This document shows, piece after piece, positions 45,319-54,758 of a DNA stretch of 64,000 nt. Source of the stretch: CALNYZ01 sp942490945 (lineage in GTDB: Bacteria > Pseudomonadota > Gammaproteobacteria > UBA6429 > Thiohalophilaceae); assembly GCA_942490945.1 (NCBI GenBank), contig CALNYZ010000044.1, forward strand, positions 372,001 to 436,000, in the 5' to 3' direction. The translations under genes were made by a program, and so were the position numbers. Positions within the stretch are counted from its first letter, which is position 1; the number at the start of each line of letters is the position of its first letter. Under the pieces are notes generated by a model. The model did no database searches and was not told the origin of the DNA. It was given only the letters and a program-made list of their open reading frames with translations.

Positions 45319-46230
45319 ATGACACGTATCGCTTTATATTTCGGCTTGTTGTTGATGGTAATGAGTTCAACATTGCTGGCTGAAAACAAACTTAAACCTT
45401 TTGTGCTGGCTTCAACCCAACAGGGTGAGATGTTAAAAATAGTCGAACAGACTCGAAGCAAATTGACTGCCAACAACCAGTACCAGATAGCGGGTGAATT
45501 TTCTCCCTATCCCGGCACTCAGTTGCTTATCATCACCAATGATCGCCTCAAGCAACATGCTGCACTCAGTCGGTTTGGTGGCTACGGTGCATCAATACAT
45601 GTCGCCATCACACAAACTGCCGACGGCATTCAGGTTTCATATAACAATCCGGAGTATCTTGCCAATGTCTATCGCATGAAAGAAACGCTTACCGATGTAA
45701 AGGATTCACTGGGCAATCTACTGGGTAATGCCCAGGAATACGGTTCAGCCAAGGGTCTGACAGCAAAAGATTTGCGCGACTATCAATATAAATTTCTGAT
45801 GCCCGATTTTGAAGACAAGCTTGAACTGGTACGTTATCCCAGTTATGAGGTTGCTTTGCAAAAAGTGGAAGCAGCGCTTAAGGCTAACAACGCCAATGTG
45901 GAAAAAGTTTATCGCATCGATATTCCCGGCAAGAAGCAAACCGTGTTCGGTGTGCACATGAAAGGTACAACATCGGTTACCGAGTGTAGCGGCGACAAAT
46001 ACATTATGGACAAGATTGATTTTGGGAAAATAAAATCCAGTGCACATCTTCCCTATGAAATTCTGGTACGTGATTCCGAGGTTGTCAGTTTGTATGCCGA
46101 GTTTCGCATTGCTATCAGCTTTCCTGATTTATCCATGGTCGGTGATAACAGCTTCTTTTCCATCATGTGCGCGCCTTCTGCCATTAATGCCGCGCTGACT
46201 AAAGCCGTGGGGGGCACCCTGGAAAACTGA
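45319..46230 (+). CDS. Exported protein with DUF302-like N-terminal half
   Basis: 303 residues with a signal peptide (1-21, cleaved after LLAEN). Residues ~30-120 show a DUF302-like pattern: PGTQLLIITNDR, then IHVAITQTADGIQVSYNNPE and LANVYRMK. The second half repeats an alpha-beta layout (VALQKVEAALKANN). GAGGC ribosome-site region before the ATG. Periplasmic; role unknown. Monocistronic. Confidence 0.6.
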   Translation: MTRIALYFGLLLMVMSSTLLAENKLKPFVLASTQQGEMLKIVEQTRSKLTANNQYQIAGEFSPYPGTQLLIITNDRLKQHAALSRFGGYGASIHVAITQTADGIQVSYNNPEYLANVYRMKETLTDVKDSLGNLLGNAQEYGSAKGLTAKDLRDYQYKFLMPDFEDKLELVRYPSYEVALQKVEAALKANNANVEKVYRIDIPGKKQTVFGVHMKGTTSVTECSGDKYIMDKIDFGKIKSSAHLPYEILVRDSEVVSLYAEFRIAISFPDLSMVGDNSFFSIMCAPSAINAALTKAVGGTLEN

Positions 46231-46485
46231 GCATACTATAACGGCTGGTCGGGATTTCTGGTTCCCGGCCAGATGAAATAACACAGCAACATCATTTTTC
46301 CTCTTTTTAGCCTCGACTCCACACAGAAAGTAGTTCGTAGTTATAACTATCTGTTTTTACATATATTTCATAATCTACTGCTGTTCTTCCAGACATGCCT
46401 CCCGGCACAATTCTTTAAAGATCTGATGCATTTAAGCCGACAACTTGGGACATAACCGCTGTTCAATATAAGAAAGGAATAGGCA

Positions 46486-48093
46486 ATGGGTGTATTTAAA
46501 AACATGACGCTGAAGCTGAAATTTATCATCATATTATCGATAGTTGATGTCATTTTCATCGGTCAGGGTGTCTACCAGTTTGTAAACAACAACCAGCTAC
46601 TCTCCGAGGCACGTCGAATATCAACAACGGAAATGCCTCTGCTCGGCAAGTTACATGCCGTAAAACTCAACATTGTTCAGGTACAACAATGGTTAACCGA
46701 TATCAGCGCAACCAGGGGGCTTGACGGTTTGGACGACGGATTTAAAGAAGCCGAAAAACATGCGCAAAGATTTCATGGCTTGATAAATGAATTATCAGCC
46801 CTCGACCCTTCAAGCAAGCAAAGCTATCAGGCATTGATCCCGGCGTTTGATGCCTATTATCAGACCGGAAAAAAAATGGCGCAGGCCTATGTTAACGATG
46901 GGCCAGCAAGCGGCAATAAAATGATGCCGGAATTTGATGTGGTTGCAGCAAAAATTACCCAAGCAGTGGATAGCATGTTACCCATCATGCAAAAACGAGT
47001 GGCAACAGCATTACAAAGTGAAGAACAGACTGCCGCAAAAGCCATGTGGACACTCATAATCAGCAGCATCGTGATTTTATCCGGACTGGCAGTTCTGTAT
47101 GTCATTATGGTTCGTGAGTTAACACGCCTGCCGAAACTGGTAAGCGAACTGGCCAATGGTGATCTCTCCCAGTCATTCGAGACCGATCGCAAGGATGAAG
47201 TGGGTCAAATAATGGGGTCACTCGCTTCAATGCGCGATCGCATGCTTACGATTATTCATCATGTGCAACATTTGTCTGCCGATCTTAACGAGTCATCACA
47301 AAAGATGACATCGATCAGTTCGACATCCGGCAATAAATTAAACGATCTTTGTGGCGAGACTGAACAGTCAGCTGCAGCCATGAATGAAATGTCGGCTACC
47401 ACGCATGAAGTGTCGGGCAATATTTTACAAACTTCGGAAGCTGCACAGGAAGCCAATACCGAAGCACAGGAAGGGCAAAAAATTGTCGACCGCACCATTG
47501 ATCAGATTCGTAATCTTGCCACGCAAATTAACCAGGCATCGGAAACCATTCATCAGCTTGAAAAAGACAGCGCAGATATCACCACCGTACTGGACGTGAT
47601 TCGTGGTGTGGCGGAACAAACCAATCTGCTGGCACTGAATGCCGCTATTGAAGCGGCACGGGCAGGTGAGCAAGGACGTGGCTTCGCTGTCGTGGCTGAC
47701 GAAGTGCGTACCCTTGCGGGTCGGACACAGCAATCTACCGAAGAAATTAACCAGATGATTAACAAGTTTCAGAATTGCTCGCAAGATGCGGTAAAGGTTA
47801 TGAACGCGAGTTGTGAACAGGCCAACAATGTTGTTAAACAGGCCACCACAGCCGGCGTATCACTCGCGAATATTGCGCAAGCCGTGGCAAAAATCAGTGA
47901 CATGAGCCATCAAATCGCCAGTGCCGCCGAAGAACAAAGTGCGGTAGCGGAAGAAGTCAATCGCAGCATCGTGCGAATAAACGATATGGCGAATGAAACG
48001 CGTACCGGTACGGAACAGGTCGTTTCAACCAGTCAACAGCTTAATCGTATGGCAGCGGAAATAGAAAGTCTGACGGCTGATTACCGTACCTGA
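46486..48093 (+). CDS. Methyl-accepting chemotaxis protein
   Basis: 535 residues. TM1 ~12-30, a four-helix-bundle-like periplasmic domain (~31-185), TM2 ~188-208, HAMP to ~262, then the signalling domain with the hairpin tip NLLALNAAIEAARAGEQGRG (~380-399). The periplasmic ligand is unknown. AAGGAA before the ATG. A terminator follows. Confidence 0.95.
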   Translation: MGVFKNMTLKLKFIIILSIVDVIFIGQGVYQFVNNNQLLSEARRISTTEMPLLGKLHAVKLNIVQVQQWLTDISATRGLDGLDDGFKEAEKHAQRFHGLINELSALDPSSKQSYQALIPAFDAYYQTGKKMAQAYVNDGPASGNKMMPEFDVVAAKITQAVDSMLPIMQKRVATALQSEEQTAAKAMWTLIISSIVILSGLAVLYVIMVRELTRLPKLVSELANGDLSQSFETDRKDEVGQIMGSLASMRDRMLTIIHHVQHLSADLNESSQKMTSISSTSGNKLNDLCGETEQSAAAMNEMSATTHEVSGNILQTSEAAQEANTEAQEGQKIVDRTIDQIRNLATQINQASETIHQLEKDSADITTVLDVIRGVAEQTNLLALNAAIEAARAGEQGRGFAVVADEVRTLAGRTQQSTEEINQMINKFQNCSQDAVKVMNASCEQANNVVKQATTAGVSLANIAQAVAKISDMSHQIASAAEEQSAVAEEVNRSIVRINDMANETRTGTEQVVSTSQQLNRMAAEIESLTADYRT

Positions 48094-48126
48094 CAGTGTT
48101 TTCGATAAAATACATAAAGATATAAT

Positions 48127-48165
48127 AAAAAAGCCGCTACCTGATTTTCAGCTAGTGGCTTTTTT
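48127..48165. terminator. Bidirectional terminator
   Basis: 13-bp stem (AAAAAAGCCGCTA with TAGTGGCTTTTTT, one wobble) and a 13-base loop. Serves the chemoreceptor gene and the phosphate-binding-like gene on the other strand. Confidence 0.9.
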
Positions 48166-48194
48166 ATAATTACAATTTTCTTATACCAGGCAGA

Positions 48195-49091
48195 TTACTT
48201 TCGATACAGTCCCTTGGCGCTGGCACGCTCATACTGATCTACCTGCTTCATCACCAGACCCATCGCTTCGGCATAGGGCACGGTACCTGACTTGCGAATG
48301 ATAGCCATGCCTTCCTGACTGAGCGCGAAAGAAATAAACTGTTTCACGTCGTCCGATGATTTACTACCCAGGGTAACAAGATAAAGCGGTCGGTAAAGCA
48401 GGTAATTACCATTTTTAATGTTTTCATAACTGGGTGACTTGCCTTCCAGTTCCAGAATTTTTACACCCTTACGTCGATGCGCACTGCTCACGCCGGTTGT
48501 CGCGATGCCATTGGGATTCTTTTCGATACCTTTTTCGATAGGCCCGGTCGATTTTTCGACGTGGCTGGCGACAAACTCCTGGTTATAATCGGCGAACACC
48601 AGTTCACGCAAGGTGCGGCCCACGCCGGAAATTTTTCCACGTCGCACATACAATTCAACCGGCGCATCGCGTCCACCCAGTTCTTTCCAGTTTTTGATCT
48701 TGCCCAGATATATACCACGCAACTGCTCAAACGTAATACTGCGTACCGGGTTGGAAGGATGGGTAATGACCGCCAGCGCGTCCCATGCCACCGGTACCTG
48801 ATAGGCGCCTACTTCATTGGGATCCTTTTCTATCGCCACCCGGCATGCACCACCGATATCAATTTTACCTTTGGTGGCATTGCGTATGCCCTTGGTTGCG
48901 CCGCCACCCTGCAAATTCACTTTTATGCCGGTTTTCTTTTCATAAGCTTTGGCGAGTTCCGCCATGAAGGCTTTTTTAGTAATACCACAACCCGCCCAGG
49001 TCAGGGTGGCCGTTTTTGCCTGGCTCACTTGAGATTGAAACAACAACAGTGACATTGCTGTCCAGAGTATTAGTCGATACTTATTCATCAC
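48195..49091 (-). CDS. PstS-like periplasmic substrate-binding protein
   Basis: 298 residues, signal peptide (1-25, cleaved after VSQA). Mature part starts TLTWAGCGITKKAFMAELAK and has the PstS-type layout (GGGATKGIRNATKGKIDIGG at ~61-80, ITFEQLRGIYLGKIKNWKEL). It binds phosphate or a similar oxyanion. No permease genes follow, so it may be an orphan binding or sensing protein. Confidence 0.82.
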   Translation of the reverse strand: MMNKYRLILWTAMSLLLFQSQVSQAKTATLTWAGCGITKKAFMAELAKAYEKKTGIKVNLQGGGATKGIRNATKGKIDIGGACRVAIEKDPNEVGAYQVPVAWDALAVITHPSNPVRSITFEQLRGIYLGKIKNWKELGGRDAPVELYVRRGKISGVGRTLRELVFADYNQEFVASHVEKSTGPIEKGIEKNPNGIATTGVSSAHRRKGVKILELEGKSPSYENIKNGNYLLYRPLYLVTLGSKSSDDVKQFISFALSQEGMAIIRKSGTVPYAEAMGLVMKQVDQYERASAKGLYRK

Positions 49092-49355
49092 TCTTCCCCT
49101 TATGTTTGACCGTTAAGACATGAACCTCTTTGTAGTTAAACGGGTTTTTACTGTCCTACCGGCCGTCAGTATATATGACAACACGATCATGAATATGTAC
49201 CAATAGATACTTTTTTTATTGTGATTTAGATCAAGATATCGTGAGGAATACTCAGCTGAATCGTAACTGGCGTTACAACGACAACGTCAGCACAGACAAA
49301 GCATCAAATACTATTTTTTAATGTATAAAATCCCGAGTGAAACCATCAGATTATT

Positions 49356-51374
49356 TTATACTGACCAGTTATAACGACGCGCCGCCTGTGCTGCCTGGGC
49401 AGGAACATCAGTAGCGATAAAATGTGAATGCATTACCTGCACCCCCAGCATATGGTTTATTACAGCATCCAGTTGCACACGTGTCGCCACGGCTGTGTTT
49501 TCATCACTGTTTTGTTGAATGATTTGATCAACCGTTTGTTTATCAAGCAAGCCGGCACTTTCAATATTTTCGGCTGACAGGAAATCATTTGCCAATACCT
49601 TCATGGCTTGCCACTTTTTATTATCTGTATGTGCAGGCGGCGCCATGAAAGCAAATTTTTCACGTTCATAAAGTACTTTGGGCAGCACTCCTTTCATGGC
49701 TTCACGTAATACATACTTCTCGATCTTTCCCTTGATGCGCATTGTCGGCGGCAAACGCGTCGCCAACTCTGCCAGATGATGATCAAGAAACGGCGGCCGC
49801 GCTTCCATCGAGTTGGCCATGTCAACACGATCCCCGCCCCAGGTAAGTATCTGGCCTTCCAGCATGGTCTTGATCCAGACATACTGCGCCTTATCCAGTG
49901 GATGACGATCCTGCAGCATGTCACCATCGAGCGCATCGGCAATGGCATGGCCCGGTTTATAACCACGAACTGCCGAACGCAAGTCCGCGTGAATGAGATC
50001 TTCCGCATGAGTTGATGCAGCCAACCATGGTTGCAGGCACGAGGGTGTGAAACCGACTTTTTTATTCAGCGCATCATCATTGATTTCATTCTCGGCCAGC
50101 ATCGCGCCCTTGAACAATTTATTGGCTTCACCCAGCATCATTTCCCACTCTGCCCGTTCGGCAGCAGACAAGGTGTCCATGCCGTGCAAAAACATATCAC
50201 GTCGAAATGCCGGATAACCACCAAATAATTCATCGGAACCTTCGCCGGTAATCACCACCTTGTAACCGGCCTTGTTGACATGACGACTCATCAACAGCTT
50301 GGCAACACCCAGTGTGTTATAAATCGTGCGCTCGGTATGCCATATGGTTTCAACAAAGTTGTCGTATAAGTGATCGGCTTTGAGCAGCATCACATCCTGA
50401 TCTGCACCGACAGACTGGGCCATTTCTCGCGCAATGGGTGTTTCATCATAATCGCTGTCATCAAAACCGATGGTAAATGCCTTGACGGGAGATTGTTGAC
50501 TCGCTGATGCCATACCCAATGCGGAACAGGAATCGATACCACCCGACAAATAACAGGCAACCGGTACATCGGCTTCCAGTCGCAGTTGCACAGCTTCAAG
50601 TAATTTTTCACGAATGCCAGTTATATAAAATTCTTCACTGCCTTTGTCCACAACCTGACGCTCTTCCATGGTCGGAAAGTCCATATCCCAGTAACGCTCA
50701 TCGCGAATCGTAAACTTGCCATGGTTTCTTTCGATTATCACAACATGTCCAGGTTTCACCTGATGAATATTCTCAAACGCAGTAGTGCCCGGCACAATCG
50801 TTTGCATAAGCTGATGATACAAACCATGTGTATCAAAGCGACGTGGCACATCGGGATGTGCGAACAGCACTTTTAATTCCGAACCAAAAATAATCTTGCC
50901 GTTCACTTCCGTCCAGTAAAGTGGTTTTATACCAAAGCGATCACGCACCAGCATGAGCCGGTCACGTTGTTTATCATACATGGCAAAGGCAAACTCACCG
51001 CGCAATTGCGGCAGTGTATCTTCCAGACCGAAACGTGGATACATATGCAGGATAAGTTCCGAGTCACTCTTGGTCTGAAAACGTGCGCCTTGTAAAGTCA
51101 GCTCTGCACGCAGTCGTTTGTAATCATAAAATTCACCATTGTGCGCAAGTAACAAATTATTGTCCTGTGACATAAACGGCTGGCGTGCACGGTTTTCATC
51201 CAGATCGATAATGGAAAGCCGTGCATGACTGAAGCCAATTCCACGGTCCTCTATTACCTTGTAGCCAAAGCCATCCGGACCACGGTGATACTGAATCGCT
51301 GCCATGTTGACAAGTAATTGCGGGTCGATGGGTTGGGAATGTTGCGCGTGAAAAATACCTGCTATACCACACAT
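49356..51374 (-). CDS. Asparagine-synthase-type glutamine-dependent amidotransferase
   Basis: 672 residues, longer than E. coli AsnB (554). N-terminal glutaminase with Cys2 (MCGIAG), RGPDG at 31-35, HNGEFYDY at 78-85 and RDRFGIKPLYW at 144-154. The ATP-pyrophosphatase P-loop is SGGIDS at 277-282. Both active sites are intact, so it uses glutamine ammonia and an acyl-adenylate to make an amide. It could be plain asparagine synthase, but it closes an operon with a modified carbamoyltransferase and carbamoyl hydrolases. AsnO-type paralogs amidate osmolyte carboxylates in NAGGN synthesis, so a special substrate is possible. 39 bp after the carbamoyltransferase. Confidence 0.88.
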   Translation of the reverse strand: MCGIAGIFHAQHSQPIDPQLLVNMAAIQYHRGPDGFGYKVIEDRGIGFSHARLSIIDLDENRARQPFMSQDNNLLLAHNGEFYDYKRLRAELTLQGARFQTKSDSELILHMYPRFGLEDTLPQLRGEFAFAMYDKQRDRLMLVRDRFGIKPLYWTEVNGKIIFGSELKVLFAHPDVPRRFDTHGLYHQLMQTIVPGTTAFENIHQVKPGHVVIIERNHGKFTIRDERYWDMDFPTMEERQVVDKGSEEFYITGIREKLLEAVQLRLEADVPVACYLSGGIDSCSALGMASASQQSPVKAFTIGFDDSDYDETPIAREMAQSVGADQDVMLLKADHLYDNFVETIWHTERTIYNTLGVAKLLMSRHVNKAGYKVVITGEGSDELFGGYPAFRRDMFLHGMDTLSAAERAEWEMMLGEANKLFKGAMLAENEINDDALNKKVGFTPSCLQPWLAASTHAEDLIHADLRSAVRGYKPGHAIADALDGDMLQDRHPLDKAQYVWIKTMLEGQILTWGGDRVDMANSMEARPPFLDHHLAELATRLPPTMRIKGKIEKYVLREAMKGVLPKVLYEREKFAFMAPPAHTDNKKWQAMKVLANDFLSAENIESAGLLDKQTVDQIIQQNSDENTAVATRVQLDAVINHMLGVQVMHSHFIATDVPAQAAQAARRYNWSV

Positions 51375-51413
51375 AGTTTTGTTTACTACTCCAGTTATTT
51401 GATTACAGTGATT

Positions 51414-52463
51414 TTAAAATCGCATCAGTGTTGTCATCAGTGCCATGCGAGCAAATACAGCACCACGAGCCTGTGCGAAATACCAATTATGAGGCGTATT
51501 ATCAAGATCAGTAGAGAGTTCTTCACCGCGTGCCAACGGGTGCAGAATAATGGCATTTTCTTTCAGTGCCGAACTACTGTCCAGTCGATATTCTGTTCCA
51601 TGTTCTTCGTAGCCTGCACCTACCCAGGCTATGGCATTGATATAAATAACATCCATCTCGGGCAGCACATCTTCCAGTTTGCTACAAACGCGAATTTTCA
51701 GCCCTTTAGATTCCAGATCCGATTTTTGTTCAGGCGAGAACGGGTCATCTACATTGCAGACCACTACCGCTTCTTTTATTGCCGGACTAAACATGGCAAG
51801 AAACATCATCAGACTACGTACGGTACGCATTCGGTCAGGAACACCAATAATGCACATCCTGATTTTATCCTTGTCGGGAACAACATCCGCGATCAGGTGC
51901 GGACGCCATTTCAGCATCGCGTAAATGTCTGCGAGTGCCTGGGTTGGATGTTCATCCGTGCCATTTCCTGCATTGATAATCGGAATACGTAATGAATCGA
52001 GCATTTTATAAATGGCATCTTCATTTGAATCACGTAATACCACCACATCGCCATAGTGGTTCATCATTTCGGCCACATCGGCCAGTGACTCGCCCTTGGC
52101 AACACCGGTCGTCGATGGATCAGTAATGGAGATTACATCACCACCCAGGCGATGCCAGACACTCTCGAATGACAGACGTGTGCGTGTACTGGGTTCATAG
52201 AACGCACTGATAAGAATTTTTCCGGTAAGCGGAAACTGTCCCATACTCTGCGAGGTCTCAAACTTTGCGGCAAGACGACAGAGTTGTAAAACCTGTTCGC
52301 GTGTAAATTGTCCTGCAGAAACGACGGAACGATTCGCCAGACCCGCAAGTACCGCCGGGTCTTCCGGTATTTTTTCTATCAATGATAACGGGCCATCAAT
52401 CCCTTCGATCCAGTTCTCCGGCTCGACTCGTTCATCCAGTTTCGGGTGCGATTTATTTACCAT
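51414..52463 (-). CDS. Aspartate-carbamoyltransferase-like enzyme with altered acceptor site
   Basis: 349 residues, clearly of the ATCase/OTCase fold. Carbamoyl-phosphate site intact: STRTR (92-96), K123 in AKGESL, R144, HPTQ (172-175). R213 (RTVRS) matches the residue that binds the acceptor's alpha-carboxylate. But where E. coli PyrB has TRVQKER, this protein reads NAIAWVG (276-282), so R229 and Q231, which bind the aspartate side-chain carboxylate, become A277 and A279. HPLPR becomes HPLAR (308-312). The acceptor is therefore probably an amino acid other than aspartate. Operon context supports a special carbamoylated product. Confidence 0.85.
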   Translation of the reverse strand: MVNKSHPKLDERVEPENWIEGIDGPLSLIEKIPEDPAVLAGLANRSVVSAGQFTREQVLQLCRLAAKFETSQSMGQFPLTGKILISAFYEPSTRTRLSFESVWHRLGGDVISITDPSTTGVAKGESLADVAEMMNHYGDVVVLRDSNEDAIYKMLDSLRIPIINAGNGTDEHPTQALADIYAMLKWRPHLIADVVPDKDKIRMCIIGVPDRMRTVRSLMMFLAMFSPAIKEAVVVCNVDDPFSPEQKSDLESKGLKIRVCSKLEDVLPEMDVIYINAIAWVGAGYEEHGTEYRLDSSSALKENAIILHPLARGEELSTDLDNTPHNWYFAQARGAVFARMALMTTLMRF

Positions 52464-52579
52464 AATTTACCTCGTTTCAAGTCGAGAACCCACAGAGTTA
52501 ACAATATGACCGGAGACAATGCGGTGATTGCCAATGCCACGGTGATCATGATGGAAAAAATGGATGTTGAAATCATCAT
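52457..52579 (-). CDS. 40-residue membrane peptide between symporter and carbamoyltransferase
   Basis: Begins MMISTSIFSIMITVALAITA; one long hydrophobic segment, then WVLDLKRGKLW. GGAG lies eight bases before the first ATG (52579). It overlaps the symporter stop (ATGA) and the carbamoyltransferase start by seven bases, so it is embedded in the operon. Small single-TM companions of sodium:solute symporters are known (symporter small accessory protein); this fits. Confidence 0.65.
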   Translation of the reverse strand: MMISTSIFSIMITVALAITALSPVILLTLWVLDLKRGKLW

Positions 52580-54006
52580 ATCCTGTTCTCCTGCAATTCA
52601 CGCCACTCGAAATGTTCAGGTCGCAACAGCGTCGAAAGTATAACGACAAGCATGGAAACAAACGCCGAGATCAGTGCCGCCACATAAAACCCGATATAAA
52701 AATATGCCCAGAAGCCTGTTGCGGTGCCCAGCAACATCGCCAGCGTCACACCGGTGCGATTTGCCTTTTCCCAATACAGACCCGCTATCACCGGCCAGAT
52801 CGCACTGGCCACAAACGCCCCGGTAAAATACAACAGTGCTGCGAGCGTGGTCAGTCGCGGCAAACACACCAGCCAGGTGAGTACACCGAGGAAAATAACA
52901 ACCCAGCGCGCCATTTTCTGTAACTCCTGCTTTGTTGCTTGCGGTCGTATGTGACCACGATAAATATCCGTTAACACAAGATCACTGGTTGCCGCGAGCA
53001 ATGAATCCAGACTCGATGCCAAGGCAGAGAAAACAACTATAAAAACCAGTACCGCACCACCGACACCGAGAATTTTCGCCGCCACCATGGGGCCCACCAT
53101 ATCTGCTGCCGGAACATTCAGATTAAGCACTGGCGCCGCCAGGGCTATAAAGCCTGCAACGACCGGAATGGGTAACCACATAAAACCGGCAGTAATGTAG
53201 GCTTTAAATCCGACGCCTTCCCGGAACGCAAACGCGCGACTCCACCAGACGTTGGAATGAAATATTTCACCCACGCCAAACAATAAATTATTGAACAAAA
53301 ACATGATTGCGGCCGGCATCAGAACATTCAGCAGCTCAGGCCGTGATTCACTCACCCCTTGATGTATTGTATCGATACCAACTTCACTGATAACCAGCCA
53401 CGCGAGCACAATGACACCGACGAGAATTACCAGGGTTTGAAGAAAATCGGTGCCGATTACGGCCCGCAAACCACCCAGCAAGGTATACAAAACACAGATG
53501 GTAATAATCACACTCATACCAATCTGGTATTCAATACCGGTTAGTGCATGTATCAATATTCCACCGGCCATGCCCAGGCTGATTAACCAACCCATCGCAT
53601 AAAAAAGTGAAATACCCAGGAATACTCGCCAGGCCGCTTTGCCAAAACGCAAGCGAATAAAATCACCACTGGTAAAGCCTTCCGGCATGAGTTGTTTGAT
53701 ACGTCGGGCCAGCGGCGCAAATAAAATCAGACCGATACAACCCAGTGAATAACCGAGCATGCCCCAGATACCCAGTTGATATGCAAGTTGCGGTGCGGCC
53801 ATGGTTGTATTGCTGGTCACCCAGGTCGCCATGGCCGTGGCAGTAGCCAGTGCCAGACCAACATTGCGCCCAGCCAGCATAAATTCATCCAGCGCTTTTG
53901 CCTTACGACCCCACAACCAGCCAAGAAACACCCACACCAGACTGAATACGGCAAGTATCCACCAGCCCGTGCTGGCATCAAGAATTGCCGTGTTAACATT
54001 ATTCAT
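52576..54006 (-). CDS. Sodium:solute symporter (SSS family)
   Basis: 476 residues, about 13 membrane segments. Typical SSS segments include WLWGRKAKALDEFMLAGRNV at the start, GLALATATAMATWV, and the LGGLRAVIGTDFLQTLVILV helix (~177-196). Couples sodium entry to uptake of an organic solute. Coupled by overlap to the cysteine hydrolase (54003-54006) and to the 40-residue peptide. In this operon the substrate is likely the carbamoylated or ureido compound handled by its neighbours. Confidence 0.9.
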   Translation of the reverse strand: MNNVNTAILDASTGWWILAVFSLVWVFLGWLWGRKAKALDEFMLAGRNVGLALATATAMATWVTSNTTMAAPQLAYQLGIWGMLGYSLGCIGLILFAPLARRIKQLMPEGFTSGDFIRLRFGKAAWRVFLGISLFYAMGWLISLGMAGGILIHALTGIEYQIGMSVIITICVLYTLLGGLRAVIGTDFLQTLVILVGVIVLAWLVISEVGIDTIHQGVSESRPELLNVLMPAAIMFLFNNLLFGVGEIFHSNVWWSRAFAFREGVGFKAYITAGFMWLPIPVVAGFIALAAPVLNLNVPAADMVGPMVAAKILGVGGAVLVFIVVFSALASSLDSLLAATSDLVLTDIYRGHIRPQATKQELQKMARWVVIFLGVLTWLVCLPRLTTLAALLYFTGAFVASAIWPVIAGLYWEKANRTGVTLAMLLGTATGFWAYFYIGFYVAALISAFVSMLVVILSTLLRPEHFEWRELQENRI

Positions 54007-54758
54007 TTCGCGACCTTGCCTGCGCGTTTAATTTCAGCCACGACATCATCCGCATTCACGACGCGGGCATAACGATCTTTAAGTGTACTGACGGTTGCGT
54101 TATGCAATTCAGGTGTCACTGTTGCACAGGCATCGTTAACCAGTGTGGTATGAAATCCACGGTCACAGGCATCGCGCACAGTTGTCGACACGCATTCATT
54201 TGTATACACACCACATATATACAAACTGTCGATCTCCATGTTACGTAAAATAAATTCAATATTTGTTGCATTGAATACGCCACTGGCAGTTTTGTTAATA
54301 ATTAACTCGTCGCCTTTTGGTGCGACTTCAGGCAGAAACTCGGCCTCTTTTGATCCGGGTGCGGCGTGTAAATTTAATCGTTTGTGCCCCGGGCCACGGT
54401 CTCTTCCGTCTTGCGTAAGGGATTGTATGCGGGTATGAATGACTTCAAGTTTCAAATCACGAAAGGCATCCTGCAAACGGCGTACGTTGGGTAACACCAC
54501 GTGATCCAGTCGTTTAAAATAATATTCCTGTGCCTCAATCGGCACACCGGATTTTTCTGCATCTGCAAAGACACCAATACCGGGTGAGGCATCCAGAAAC
54601 TGCAAATCAATCACCATGAGCGCCGCATGGTGTTTTTTAATTGCCTTGACAGCTTCAGGTGTTTCAATAAGCGACTCACGGTAGGTATCCCGCAACGGAT
54701 CGATATTGAGGAACTTTTCATCCAGTCCCTGCAGTTCAGTAATCTTGGCGTCGCTCAC
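54003..54758 (-). CDS. Isochorismatase-like cysteine hydrolase
   Basis: 251 residues if started at the GTG at 54758, which overlaps the upstream stop (GTGA) and has GGAAAG before it; a longer reading would enter the M20 gene. Catalytic triad of the family: D51 (VIDLQ), K156 (INKTASG), C189 (TNECVST), with the cis-peptide-type GVYTNEC context. Relatives hydrolyse N-carbamoylsarcosine, ureidoacrylate, biuret, nicotinamide or isochorismate. With an N-carbamoyl hydrolase beside it, an amide or carbamoyl substrate is favoured. Confidence 0.85.
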   Translation of the reverse strand: MSDAKITELQGLDEKFLNIDPLRDTYRESLIETPEAVKAIKKHHAALMVIDLQFLDASPGIGVFADAEKSGVPIEAQEYYFKRLDHVVLPNVRRLQDAFRDLKLEVIHTRIQSLTQDGRDRGPGHKRLNLHAAPGSKEAEFLPEVAPKGDELIINKTASGVFNATNIEFILRNMEIDSLYICGVYTNECVSTTVRDACDRGFHTTLVNDACATVTPELHNATVSTLKDRYARVVNADDVVAEIKRAGKVAK

